Source: Congeria kusceri
Lineage: Eukaryota > Mollusca > Bivalvia > Myida > Dreissenidae
Assembly: GCA_027627225.1 (NCBI GenBank)
Contig: JAPFQT010000078.1
Span: forward strand, 124,001-188,000
Length of the DNA: 64,000 bases
Reading direction: 5' to 3'
Positions 34,385 through 46,290 of the stretch are shown here, one piece after another (the stretch's first letter is position 1; each line of letters starts with the position of its first letter). The notes below the pieces were generated by a model. It had not been told where the DNA came from, ran no database searches, and worked only from the letters and a program-made list of their open reading frames with translations. The position numbers and the translations under genes were made by a program.

Positions 34385-37300
34385 TTATATTTTATCTGTG
34401 ATCTGGCAGTCCACAAGATAAGTTGCCAGAGATTTGTACACTGGTAATTTATTGTTGCCAGTAGGATCTAAGATATTATTAAGGGTAAAATCAATGTTTA
34501 ATTTGGAAAGAGTGGATTTAAGCTGTTCTCTCTGTGTAGAGAACTGGGGGCACTGTGTCAGCAGGTGGTCGGCTGTGAAGGGGATCCCACATTGAGGACA
34601 GAGAGGGTCCAGCTTTAAAATATACTTTCCCGCACAACAGGCAAAAGACTGGTCCCCATCCTCAGTCAGCTAATGCATTTGTCTATAATGATATTGGAAG
34701 AATATTGATGCGGCCGACTGAGGGTTTTCTGGGCAATTGGGAAAGGGGCTTTATATGAAGTGTTAGCGGGTAGTATTTTGTTCCACTCACGCATAACATA
34801 GGCCTTGGCCCGGGAGTATATTTCTGTTGGGGCTAGTGGGACCCCTATATTGACCGACTCCCTTTTGAGGCCCTCCTTAGCCTCCCTGTCCGCCTGATCA
34901 TTCCCCGGGATGTCGACATGTGCTGGGCACCGAACTAAAGTTACCTGTAAAGATTTGTCTAGGCACTTTTGATTCAGTTCCAAAATTTCATTTAAAATAT
35001 CAGGCCTAGACCTGCTATTTCTATTTTTGATGAACTCTAGTGATGATAGAGAGTCCGAGAATATAGCAGTCTTAGTTGGCTTGTTAACTAATATCCAGCA
35101 CATTGCAAAGCTAATGGCCAAAAGTTCCCGCCGAATATATAGAAAGATTGTTGCTGAATCTGAATGTTCTTATAATTTTTTTGGAGGGAATTACGAATTA
35201 ATTGGCTACAAACCAGAGTCAGGGCATTTGGAGCCGTCTGTATAAATTTTTAAATGCTCAACATACTGAATATTAATATAATTGAGAGCTTCTGGCCTCA
35301 CGAGGTGCGGAGAGTCAGATTTCGTTACTATTGTAGATGGATAGTTGTCGACATCCGGGGAGTGAAGCAGCCAGGGGGGGCTTCGGAGGGATTCAGGTCT
35401 GCCACAGCAACCTCCTTGAGTTCGGCCTCCTCCATCAGGGTCTGGGTGCTGGCCCCAAATGGGAAGGCAACATGCTTCTTTTTAAGCTCCCGGCCCCTGA
35501 TGAAGGTGCCCGTCCCAAATAGCTTGTTAACAGGGTTTGAGCCGTGTCTGGACTGGGCCCTCAGGGCCTTGTTTTGTATGGAATCTACCATTTTGAGGGC
35601 GTTTGGCGTAGCACATGAATAGATTTGGGCCCCTTAATCTATCTTTGGACGAATAAGGGACTTGTAGAGGAGAAGGAGGCTATTTTTATCGGACCCAAAA
35701 CCTGTGCCTCTCAACATCCTCATTAAATTTAAGTCCCTTTCGCACCTTTCTGCCAAATATTTGAAGTGGTGAATAAATGTTAACCGTTTATCTAGGTACA
35801 TACCTAGAAATTTCACCACTTTTTCAAAAATGATTTTGGTGCCGCCTAAAGTTAAGTCCAAACAGTGCTGTTTTTGATTGCCAAACAGGATTCCTACTGT
35901 TTTTGTGGGTGAAATTTTGAATCCCCATTCGATGGCCCATTTCCATATAGAGTCCAGCCCTGCTTGGGCCTTTTTTTGCAGGGTTGACAGCTTGGACCCC
36001 ATTAACCAGGTGCCGGAGTCATCTGCAAATTGGGAGATAACCATGCCTGATGATTTAACGGTTTCAGGCAGGTCACTGACAATGATGGAGATCAGCAGGG
36101 GAGAGATGACAGACCCTTGAGGGGTGCCTCTTTCAGTTATTGCTTCGTCTGAACTCACACCATCGACTCTGACCTTGATCTTACGACCCTCCAGGAAAGC
36201 CCTTACATAGTGGAAGCAGTGTCCGGTGATACCGTAATCAGCTAGCTTTGTTAAGATGCCGAAAGTCCAAGTTAAATCGAAGGCAGCTTGAAGGTCCAAA
36301 CAGATTGCAAGTACTGACTGCCCTCGATTTTTAGCCAAAATAATGTCATGTTGTAGCCTAGCTAGCTGGTCTAGGGTAGAACGCCCTTTCCTAAAGCCAG
36401 ACTGGAAGGGGTTCAAAATATATTTTGTTTCCAATAAGTGCTCAAGTCTATTTTTGATCATGATTTCTAATAATTTACCAGCGTGAGAAGTGAGACTTAT
36501 TGGTCTATAAGATTTTGGATCTGATTTATCTTTTCCAGGTTTTGGTACCGGTATCACTGTAGCCTGCTTCCACTCTGTGGTATAAGACCCGTCGTGTACA
36601 CCCTGTTGTACAATTCAAGCCAGAGATATAAAATGTGATCTGACATGTTCTTGAACATCAGATAAGAAAGTCTATCAGGTCCCGCGGCAGAGTCCTTCCT
36701 GTCACCAATGGCTGCTTTTAATTCCGAAAGAGAAAATGGTTGATTTAGTGGGCAGTTATTATCCCCAGGCTCAGTTAAAATGTGTTTATTATGTGATTCA
36801 AACAGTTTTTGATGGTCCAGAGTTTCAGAAGGCAGGTTTGAATCACTAGATACAGATTTGAAATGTTGAACCAAAAATTGAGCCTTGTCTCTTGGGGTAC
36901 AGGCAATTTCGCCTTTAATTTTAAGTAAAGGCACAGGACAGCACGGAATTCCTTTAATTCTGTGAATGTTTTGCCAAAACTTCTTTGCAATAGAGTGTTT
37001 AGTATCAATGGATTCACAGAATTCTTTCCAATTTTGCTTTTTAGCTTCCAAAATGACCCGCTTCGCAGTGTTTTCTAGAGACCTAAATTTTAAGATTATG
37101 CTCCGCGGGGTTATTTTAAAAGATCTTTAGTGCTTTTTTTCTGTCCTGTACAGCCTTGGCGCATTCATCGCTCCACCACGGTATTGATTTGTTGCGTTTG
37201 TTCCAGCCAGCAGAGACCGGTATGCTGCATTCAGCTATGGACAGCAGTTTGTTGGTAAGATTTTTGCAAAATAGAAGAGGATCTTGAGTGTGAATGTCTG

Positions 37301-38012
37301 CCAGGGAAAGATCTGCACAGAGGTCCCTAAACTGATCCCAGTTAGCCTTATTAAATATAAATCTAGGTTCCCATGAACCCTGGGTATCAGTTCCCTGTGT
37401 AATATAATTACACAGAGTGACTATCTGAGGGAAGTGGTCAGATTTTAGGCTATCAGGTAACGGTTCCCAGGCAGAAGTGCTAGAAATCTCGGGGCTGGCT
37501 ACGATGAGGTCTATATGAGTCATAGCTCCTGTGTAGTCAAGCCTGGTTGGCGAACCGTCATTGAGCAAAATGAGGTCTTGCTCTTCCAACCAGGCTATGA
37601 CTGCTTTACCTCCCGCATCAGATATAGGGGAACCCCAAGCGGGGTGATGTGCATTAAAGTCCCCCGTATAGATGACATCATGGGGTCCTTTAATGGTCCG
37701 TAATTGTGTGCTAATTTTATTCAAAGACTCAAGATCACATCCTCTTGAGTATATGTTAACCAGGATAAGAGGTCGGTTCTTATTTATAATAACCTTAATT
37801 GCCAGCACTTCGATAACAGCACTAACATCAGCTTTTAATATTAATATATTAAAGCCAGGAATAGTTTTATACTCACTGCCCCTAAACTTGGTTTCTTGTA
37901 AAATTAAGACTTGTATGGATGGGTTTGTGTCTAGGAAATGTTTAACTTCAGTATGTTTAACTGAAGACATACCCCCTATATTAAATGAGACAATATTAAA
38001 CCTACTGTCCAT
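34385..38012 (-). pseudogene. LINE ORF2 polyprotein, frameshifted
   Basis: From ATG 38012 the endonuclease shows IVSFNIGG, LILQETK, YTGDFNAHHPAWGS, THIDLIVAS and SDHFP, covering its catalytic N, E, D/N and D/H residues; it nicks target DNA. The reverse transcriptase follows with YRPISLTS, GFRKGRSTLDQL, LDLQAAFD, GTPQGSVISPLL and FADDSG. RNase H retains the acids of IYTDGS, RRELLAI, FSDS and GNDQAD. The end has CPQCGIPFTADHLLTQCP, a CCHC-like cluster, and finishes LVDCQITDKI. Breaks: frameshifts near 37125, 36590, 35200 and 34645; a nonsense codon at 35634-35636 replacing a residue in an LIRxKxDxGAQI-type motif; and a TAG at 35206-35208. All domains are recognisable, so decay is moderate. Confidence 0.85.
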
Positions 38013-39838
38013 AGTGGCCCTCAATTAACCTGCGTCTAATCTTGTTAACTGTAGCCAACATTGTTTTCCGTCCCATACGGGCTGATTTTAGTTTGGCAGG
38101 CGTTTTGCATTGGCGTGAGGAAGGAATGGGAGGTTTCATGGCAGAGTGTGCCGGCTCCCTGGGCGACCTGGAGGGTTCTCCATTGCATGCGGGCTTGGGA
38201 TCGGCTCCGTCACCCGTATGGCTTACTTTGGGTAGGGGGGAGGTATTTTTATCTTTGCGTTTAACTTTGGGAATAGACTCTTGGCTCCTAAGGAACCTTG
38301 AGTCTATTTTATTACATATATAGGTCTTGACTCGACACCCAGTGGACCGTTGCTGATGCTGGTCCTTAACTATCTCAGTAACCAAGTCAATGAGCTCACT
38401 GACATGGATGGGGCGATATTTTTTACCTTTACCTGTACGGTTTTTAATACTTATAAATGAATCCCCTGTATTAGAGTTACTAATGCTGTCGTTTGGGGCA
38501 GGGGAATTCATGGGGGAGGTCTGGGTGTCGACCATACGGGGGCGGTTAAGGGGGGCACTAACCACTGGCTCCTCCTCAATCCCACACACATCGGAGATAG
38601 ACAGCTGCGAGTAAATGCTGCTGTGCACTGACACCAGGGAGTCGTGCCCTGAAACATTAAATACGGAGTTGTCCGAGACGGTCGAACCACTCTCCGTAGG
38701 ATAGGACAGGGCGGAGGACTCCCTGAGACCACTAGTAGAGTGCCCGGGGGGAGTAATACAGTCTCTTTGGATGGGGGAGACTGGGGGGGGGGGGGTTTAT
38801 CACTCCGAGCAGCAACCTTATCTGTATTTAAACAAGTAGCACTTATAGGTCTCGCTACAGGGGGGCTGCAGGGGGAGGGTGCTTTCTACTTATCCCCCAC
38901 AGGAGCGCATGATTTATTTATGGGGGCCAATACCGTATCATGCTTGGAAGTTGACATTAAGGTTTTGCTGGGAGGTTGGGCACTCTCTTTCGTGGTGGCT
39001 ATTGTCAGTGCGTTTAATCGCGACTCCGCCTCAGACCAGTTCACCCCGTAGATATTGCAATAGGAGGCTACCTGGGCAGCTCTTTTACAGGCGGGGCATC
39101 CCTGGTAAGAGGCAGAGTGTTGATGACTACAATTCGCACAGTGGCGAGTTTTAGCGGTACAATTTCTGGGCGCACATAAGATACCGGCACACCAGCCTTA
39201 TGACCAAAAATCTGACATTTGAAGCACCGAGTAGGGGGGACAGAGAAGGGACGTACGTTTAGAGTTATGGTTGTATCCCTTATCATGACTCTGGAGGGAA
39301 GGATGGAAGGGGTTGCAAAAGTCACTTTAACTATCCTAGGAAACCCAGGCGGTGGTGGTTTGCTAGGCGTGATTCTTTCTAATGAAATGATATCACCATG
39401 TTGGGGGGGCTCCACCACTAGCGACTTGTGTAGTTCCTCCAGGTCCTGGCTTTCTGGGATGCCGGCAAGCAAGCCATAAGCTGTTCTAAGTGACTGAGGC
39501 AGTACTGCGCGAACCATTACACCACCTATAGCAATCACTTTCATGCGCAGCACTGCACTCAGGGCTTCCGCAGATTTAAGTTGTAGTAGTACCCCACCGG
39601 ATGCTAAGGCAATTGTCCTGTTGACAAGACCAGGCAAGGCTTTGGCTATATTGGACGCCAATTGGAAAATTGTAAAAACAACTGTCAACTTCTTGACCTG
39701 GTCGCATGACCGAAGGACACACTTAAAAGGCATAGTGTTATTTGTAAGATGGTGGGATTCATTCCTATTAAGTGCCTCCCCTAGTAAAGGTGACAGATTG
39801 GAGCTGCCACCTTGGACTTTAGAGCTTGAACGAGACAT
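38002..39838 (-). pseudogene. LINE ORF1 (CCHC nucleic-acid-binding protein), frameshifted
   Basis: ATG 39838 (MSRSSSKVQ) was chosen over an upstream ATG in AT-rich leader. The N-terminal part carries a conserved region ending RPFSVPPTRCFKCQIFGHKA, the first CCHC knuckle. A frameshift near 39190 moves the rest to another frame, where CANCSHQHSASYQGCPAC gives a further knuckle. A TAG follows at 38886-38888. A run of 13 G on the plus strand (38782-38794) causes a second shift. The remaining C-terminal frame is Ser/Pro-rich and basic and ends GHYGQ at 38002. Such proteins coat the LINE RNA. The stop overlaps the ORF2 start: ATGGACAG contains the next ATG and leads into TAG. Confidence 0.8.
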
Positions 39839-39839
39839 T

Positions 39840-41400
39840 GTCAATAATAGTATGTAAGACATATAATAGAGGTATGAAATAAGTAAAGGATTTGCAATAA
39901 CAGTGTGCAGCTAATATGATAGGTACAGGAAGTAATATCCTATTGAAATATATGATATATGACTTAGACAGTAGTATCAAAGTAGCACAGTTGAATGTAA
40001 TTATCACAGAGTGAATATAGCACCGTACCTGTAAACAAGTCAAATTGCTATACAAATGGTCAAATTATGACTAATGAAAGCTGTTTGGATGTTAATTTTA
40101 ATGAGAATAATGCCAAAGTTTGATGAATGTTATTTGAACCCCAAACAGCGACCGAAATGTAAATAACAGTAGGTGGGAAAATGGTCCTCTCAATGAGGAA
40201 AAAAAGAAAAATAATGAAGCTCAGCGAGGGTGGCGGAAGCACTGTATAGTTGACACACACCGGGGATAATGTATATAATGTTCATATGGCTGGTTATAAT
40301 GTCTTTTCTTTGAAAATTTTCTTTGGTTATAATTTCACCAAGTATACAAGATGGTGGACGGAAGTATGCGTTATCTTTTCAGGTATGTATCCAGCATTTT
40401 AAACAGTACATTTGGCTAAAAAAAAGAGAAGAAATGAAGCCAATTTTGGCCATTTTTGTTTATTGCAAGTAATTGTTGTTCTTATAATATCAAGCCCAAC
40501 TGTTCCAAGTACAGCACTGTATTTGAGGCCATTGTTGATATTGTGATAAATTCCTTTGTCTTATGAAATGTGTGAAAAACATTTTTTTGCAACTCAATAG
40601 GTGTGAATAAACATTTAGAAATTGGTTTGTTTGTGTTTTTCCTGGCTTATGTCATTAATGTTGGTAAATAGATAGAGATATTAGTATCATTTTGAGTACT
40701 TTACAAAAATTGTATGAACTTGCCAGTAACATGTTGATGTAATGTAACCTTTGCTTGCAAAGCATCTATATCACATAAGAGCTTGGAAAAACTGTATTAA
40801 TACGCTGTAAACATGTCAAACATTTAATTTATTTTGTTTTCAATCTGACACAATTTTCATACTTTCTTTTTGTGAAAAAAATGATTGCAAAGCTCCACAG
40901 CACACATTTTCAACCTATTTTTGGCTCCGTAGTATTTTTTCCCACATTATCCACCAAAAAAATTGGGTGCGTGTTATACATGACTGCGTGTAATACACAA
41001 CGTTTTACGGTATATAAAACATTGGGAAAATTAAAAAATAGTCTAGATACACCTGGATAACTCAACCTAAGACTAAGAGTACAATAACTCGGTAATAGCA
41101 GGTAACCTATAAATGAATCATGACTGACGATGTAGTTATAATTGTTGGATGCTTTATATTGTTTAAATTCAATCACATGTGAATGTTTTCGCATACTGGC
41201 ATAAATATTGGCAGGTGACGTGATTAAAAATGTTTAACAGCTTCTTACAGACATTGAAACTATTTGAAAATAAGAAGAAAACTAAAATATTATACGATTT
41301 TATACAGATTTATGGAAAAGCTCGTCCGTATAATATTTATGCAGATACGGATGCAGATACGGACATATGGAAAAACAGCCTAAATCTTTCAACCTAATCA
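39840..41400. other. LINE 5' flank and unannotated sequence
   Basis: The first few hundred bases may be LINE 5' UTR. A solo MITE end, GTGCGTGTTATAC..GTTTTACGGTA, lies at 40967-41012. A segment near 41330-41375 with repeated 'gatacgga' resembles CCGCATCCGCA text at 20930-21050 in inverted form. No gene was seen. Confidence 0.4.
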
Positions 41401-41449
41401 GGTTACAAATGAAGATGCTACGGTATCTTGTTTCATATTATTTGACCTA

Positions 41450-41720
41450 GTGACCTAGTTTAACACCCCAGATGACTCATGCTGAAATTTGATCCACATT
41501 TTATTGAGCCAAGCATGCTAACAAAATTCAACAATGAAAACTCTGACCTGTATAGTATCAAGTGTAGACAACAAATGTGGAGAGTCCAGTGATCCTAATA
41601 GTTAATCTGGCATTATGTGCCAAGTGACCTAGTAACTATTTTGAAGACAATTGTCACATTAATTAACAGGCGCACAACAAACAGACTGATATGATTACAA
41701 AATAAACACGACGGCCAAAA
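41450..41720. repeat. Segmental duplication, copy 1
   Basis: 'gatccacattttattgagcc', 'gtatagtatcaagtgtaga', 'cctaatagttaatctggcatta' and 'acagactgatatgat' recur in order at 45430-45660 (copy 2). Just past the tail of the pearl-like element, 'gagacagagcaggggtggtggg' at 42660 pairs with 'gagacagaggaggggggtgg' at 45680. So the ancestral segment spanned the site of the pearl-like element, or the element inserted after the duplication. Confidence 0.65.
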
Positions 41721-42648
41721 TGGCCCTGGGTCGCTCACCTGAGTTTAATTAATCATATCGGCTTGTAAAAATGTAATTGCGTGTTATAAGATGTTAACTT
41801 TGAAGTACAGTTGACAACAGTTGTCAACAATGGACCATTGACAGCCACTTTTTTAGCAAATCAAAATAATTTACAGGAACTTGGTAGATAATCACTCAAG
41901 AAACATTTCTGTGAACTCATTTCGAAATCAAGAAAGTGGTTTAAGAAAAGAAGACGTATAAGGAAAACTGTCCAGTCCCCTGGTGGCCATGTTTTTAACG
42001 AATCAAGATAATTTGAAGAAATCTCGTAGATAGTCAGCCAAGGAAAATTTCTGTGAAATGTTTTGAAAATCTGTTGTGAGCCTGTTGTTTCGGACAGGAA
42101 GATTTTCAAAGGTTATTATACAGTCATATAAGGAAAACTGCCACGCCCGCTGGCAGCGATGTTTTTTAACGAATCAAAATGATTTGAAGGAATTTGGTAG
42201 AGCTTCTGTGAAATTAATTTAAAATTCAGCAAAAGGTTTCAGATTTTTAAAGTTTTCAATATAGCCACACAAGGAACAATGCCATGCCCCCAAGCGGCCA
42301 TGTTTTTGAATTTGGAATATGGTCACCCAAGGAACATTTCTGAGAAATTATTTAGAAATTCAGCCAGTGGTTCTGGACAAGAAGATTTTTAAAGTTTTCC
42401 AGTTTTTTCAGCTTTTGGTTGCCATAGCAACCAGAGTTTTCCAGATATTCGAAAGAATTGAAGGAATTTTTGAAAGGACCATCCCTGGAACATTCCTGCC
42501 AAAGTTTGGTTAAAATCCGCCAAGCGGTTCCAGATAAGCTGTTTAAGTAAATTGTTGACGAAGACGACGGACAACGAAAATAGATGCCAGACGGTGACTG
42601 ACCACAATAGCTCACCCTTGAGCACTTCGTGCTCAGGTTAGCTAAAAT
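41706..42648. mobile_element. Pearl-like element, ~160-170 bp modules, complete ends
   Basis: The head has GGCCAAAATGGCC followed by CTGGGTCGCTCACCTGAG (about 41713-41743). The tail has GACGACGGAC.. and CTCACCCTTGAGCACTTCGT GCTCAGGTTAGCT (42611-42643), containing a GAGCAC/GTGCTC stem and complementary to the head's GCTCACCTGAG. Modules share 'ccatgtttttaacgaatcaa', 'aaggaaaactg' and 'ttcagccaa' and repeat about four times. The same tail type occurs at 10100-10140 and 11590-11625. Confidence 0.65.
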
Positions 42649-43479
42649 GTAGCGTAACTGAGACAGAGCAGGGGTGGTGGGGAAACAATTCATGGACTAA
42701 ACATCTATGAGTCCCAAAGTTAAATGTGTGAGTTCAAAAATTTCATTTATTCAAATGGGAATATAAGCAGTCAGTTAATAAGATGAGTACGGCAATAATG
42801 CAATTAACTCTTTATTATATATAATAACACAACTAATTTTAACTTTGTGTTTTTTGAGAAGCATGTCTACATGTAGCTAGAGTAAGTAGAATGTTGAAAA
42901 TTTGTGCAGTGTGCATTTTTTACCATACCATTGCACCTTTTAGCGACCGTACACAAAGTGCAGTACATGTTATTAAATTCTTTAGTTCCATTGTATATGC
43001 TCACCAACTAAACAACTTCTCCCAATTTTTATTCTATTAACATATTTTATTCGGACGATTTTTGGTAGAACCTGACCAGAATTAACTTCAGGAGTATTGC
43101 ATTTAGTCATGTGTCATTTTTCTTTTCGGACACATGTTGCAGAATAACTTTTAAAAAAAAATCCCAAAAATTAAATATTATTTTACCTTCAACCCATTAC
43201 GTTTAGAAACGTCACCAATATTGCCATTGGTTCTTCGCAAATAGATTATCCAATAAGAATGGTAGTAATAAAAATAGAACGAACGGTGCGATGGTAAATT
43301 TTACCCTCTATTATGACAGTACTCGTAGACAAAATGCTTCGAAACTGCCTGACAGGACTCGCCATTTACAAAATGTATGCATCCCGCGAACGCACATAAA
43401 CTGAAACTTTGAGTCTATGGCAATATTACTGCGTCCTGGACGCAGGACGCAGAGGTAAAAAAATCACTGCATAACTGTT

Positions 43480-43745
43480 TAAGTTTGTTAAAGCCGCAGT
43501 CCATAGAATATAGTCCACTACATATAAAATTGGCATTAGTTTTAATGAACTAATCTACTGACAATGATGGATACCTTTTCATTATATCAGTTACACAATC
43601 TAGCCGATTTCCAAACTTTTTTATTTTGGTCATACATAACTGTTCAAATTTGTTAAAGCCGCAGTCCATAGAATATAGTTCACTACATCTTCAAATGGCA
43701 TTATTTTTAATGAACTTTAATAACGTTTACTGGACTGAAAACTAA
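43480..43745. repeat. ~150-bp repeat, two adjacent copies (third at 45860)
   Basis: 'ttgttaaagccgcagtccat' and 'agaatatagt.cactacat' recur at 43487, 43645 and 45945. 'gatggataccttttcattat' and 'agccgatttccaa' recur at 43567 and 45867. Confidence 0.75.
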
Positions 43746-43759
43746 AACCAAAAAAATAT

Positions 43760-44460
43760 TGAGTAGGAACTGTTTTTTCATATTTAGTAACAGTGACCTT
43801 GACCCCACTCACCCCATATGCAATCCAAAGCAAGGTCTCCATATAAGGTATCTATGTATTAAGTTTCATTAAAATATCTCAATGCGTTCTTAAGTTATTG
43901 AGCGGAAACTGTTTTTCTATTTTTAGTAACAGTGACCTTGACCCCACCCACCCCATATGCAATCCCAAGCGAGGTCTCGATATAAGGTATCTATGGATGA
44001 AGTATCATTAAAATATCTCAATGCGTTCTCAAATAGTTATTAAGCGGCAACCGTTTGTCTATTTTTAGTAACAGTGACCTTGACCCCACCCACCCCATAT
44101 GCAATCCCAAGCGAGGTCTCAATATAAGGTATTTATGTAATAACTTTCCTTAAAATATCTCCATGCGTTCTCAAGTTATTGAGAGGAAACTGTTTTTATA
44201 ATTTTAGTAACAGTGACCTTGACCCCACCCATCCCATATGCAATCTAAAGCGAGGTCTCAATATAAAGTATATGTGTATTCAGTTTCATTAAAATATCGC
44301 AATGCGTTCTCAAGTTATTGAGTGGAAACTGTTTTTCTATTTTTAGTAAGTGACCCCACCCACCCAATATTCAATCCCAAGTGAGGCCTGGCTATAAGGT
44401 ATCTCTGCATAAAGTTTTTCATTACAATAGCTATATCTGTTCTCAAGTTATAGAGATTCG
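43760..44460. repeat. 140-bp module array (pearl-like core)
   Basis: 'cagtgaccttgacccca' recurs at 43791, 43930, 44072 and 44211, and a shortened form at 44350, so about 140 bp apart. Modules share 'ccccatatgcaatcc', 'aaggtatctatg' and 'ttaaaatatctcaatgcgtt'. Confidence 0.9.
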
Positions 44461-44890
44461 GAGTTGTTGCACGCAACCTTTAACCTGAATTTCTAAGTAC
44501 AAAAAGGGGCATAATTCTGCTAAAATGCTGGTCACAGTTATGGGTCTAGGCCATTGACTTTATATAAAGACCCTGAAGGCATGTGTGAAGTTTCAAGTGA
44601 ACATCTGTAGCAGATATAGAGATATGGACTTTAGCATGCAAACTTTAACCTGATTTTCTAAGTACAAATAGTGGCATAATTCTGCTAAATTGCAAGTCAG
44701 AGTTATGGGCTTTGGTCAGTGACCTCACATAATGGCCCCGAACACATGTGTGAAGTTTCAATTAAATATCTGTAGTAGTTACATAAATATGGACATGTTG
44801 CAAGCAAACCTTAACCAGAGCATTACCCCGACGCCGACGAACGGGTGAGTAGTATAGCTCGAACTATTCTGTGAATAGTCGAGCTAAAAG
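44461..44890. mobile_element. Second module set and hairpin tail of a pearl-like element
   Basis: A ~170-bp module ('gcaa.ctttaacctga', 'tctaagtacaaa', 'ggcataattctgctaaa') occurs at about 44470, 44640 and 44808. The end has CCCCGACGCCGACGAACGGG and then a strong hairpin, TAGCTCGAACTATT..GTGAATAGTCGAGCTA (44856-44887). The same tail in weaker form is at 8500-8545 and 11025-11055. Confidence 0.65.
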
Positions 44891-45419
44891 TAGTTCCGTT
44901 ACTGGTGTCCTGTCCAAAAAAATAAGGGTCGGTAGGTAGTGATTTTTTTTATGACAGGAGGATGGTGTGTGTTCCATATAGGTGTCTATATACAATACAT
45001 CTGTATTGAACATAGAATACAAACGAGTGCTGACAGATTGCAAAACATGAATACATAAATTGATTGGCTAGGGATTGCAGGTCTGATCTCCCACTATACC
45101 CTTATCTACTAATTCGTCTTTCGCATGTGACGTTAAACCGAGGTGAAGTGAACAAGATGCTTCACACCGGACTGTTTAAGATCCAGTGTTGCTTTTGAAA
45201 CGGGGTGTCTCATGTTGCCATTGCCATATTGGAGAGAAATCCGGGTAATCTCGATAAAATGTACTACAATCTGATACTGGATTTTTGTACCAACCTTTTC
45301 CTTAAAGTATGCGTCCAAATATGCTGAAATAAGTGTTACCGAGAACTCTGCCGGCCATTGTGAAAATAGTATCATGCCAGGATATAAAAGAGCGTTTCAT
45401 ATGATTTCACTTATTACCC

Positions 45420-46290
45420 TAGTTTTTAACCCCACATGATCCCTGTAAAAACATGATCCACATTTTGATTCAGGCAGTTTATCTGAAGAAATTATCCAAT
45501 GAAAACAGTGTCCTGTAGTATAGTGTCAAGTGTAGACCACAGATGTTAAAAATCCAGTGATTCTAATAGTTAATTTGGCATTAACTCCCAAGTGAACTTA
45601 TCATATTTGTGAAGAAATGCTCAGCTCAATTAACTGGTGCACAGACTGATATGATAACTCAATACCAAAGTGGCGTAATTGAGACAGAGGAGGGGGGTGG
45701 GGGAAACAATTCATGGGCATACAGACCCCAACATTTATTGGTTTTTGTATGGCCAATATACAAAGTAGGAATTGTAACCAACATTTCAGAGTCAATATTA
45801 TGCTCAAATTCAGTTTCACATAAGATTTTCATAATAACCAAAAGTGCTCACCTGAGTACTGACCATGATGGATACCTTTTCATTACATTAGTTACACGAT
45901 GTAGCCGATTTCCAATCTGTTATATTTTGGTCATACATAACTGTTTGTTAAAGCCGCAGTCCATAGAATATAGTTCACTACATCTTCAATTAGCATTATT
46001 TCTTACTTGACTGAAAACTGTTTCTTATTCACCAGCTATTGCAAACAGAAACTATACAATAAAAAGTTACGAAAATGTTATTACTTTATCGATTTCAATG
46101 CAGTTTTTGGTTTTTTAATTGGTAAGATGTCCATAAGAAAGGATTACTGCAAAGTTTATTTTTTATTACATATTTCTGGACAGCTGCTTTAAGTCTGGAT
46201 AAAAATTGTATTTCCTATTGCCACTGCAAGGCATTATGTTGCCAAAAGAATGACAATGCTGGTCAAGTCCCTGAAACAAATGGTGCTCAG
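45420..46290. repeat. Segmental duplication, copy 2
   Basis: It matches 41450-41720 and 42650-42700, with the third copy of the 'aaagccgcagtccat' repeat at 45945. It ends 'tggtgctcaggtgagctaa' near 46272, a pearl-type tail without a core. Confidence 0.6.

Larger units (their letters stand above)
34385..39838 (-). mobile_element. LINE copy A, I/Nimb-like with RNase H, inactive
   Basis: Two ORFs overlap: ORF1 (39838-38002) with CCHC knuckles and ORF2 (38012-34385) with an AP endonuclease, reverse transcriptase, RNase H and a terminal CCHC-like cluster. An RNase H domain plus CCHC ORF1 places it in the RNase H-bearing I-group (I, Nimb or allied clades); the exact clade needs a tree. At least eight lesions inactivate it. 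The 5' UTR probably extends beyond 39838, but its limit is unknown. Confidence 0.85.

Noticed and set aside
44829..44890. Helitron 3' end (hairpin then CTRR)
   Set aside because: A hairpin exists, but CTAA is part of its stem rather than about 10 bases after it, and complementary heads are seen in sister elements. The pearl/Helentron-type plan fits better.
45133..45375. 80-codon minus-strand frame with AEFSVTLISAYLDAYFKEK
   Set aside because: The composition is protein-like, but there is no motif, homologue or splice evidence, and it stands alone among repeats.
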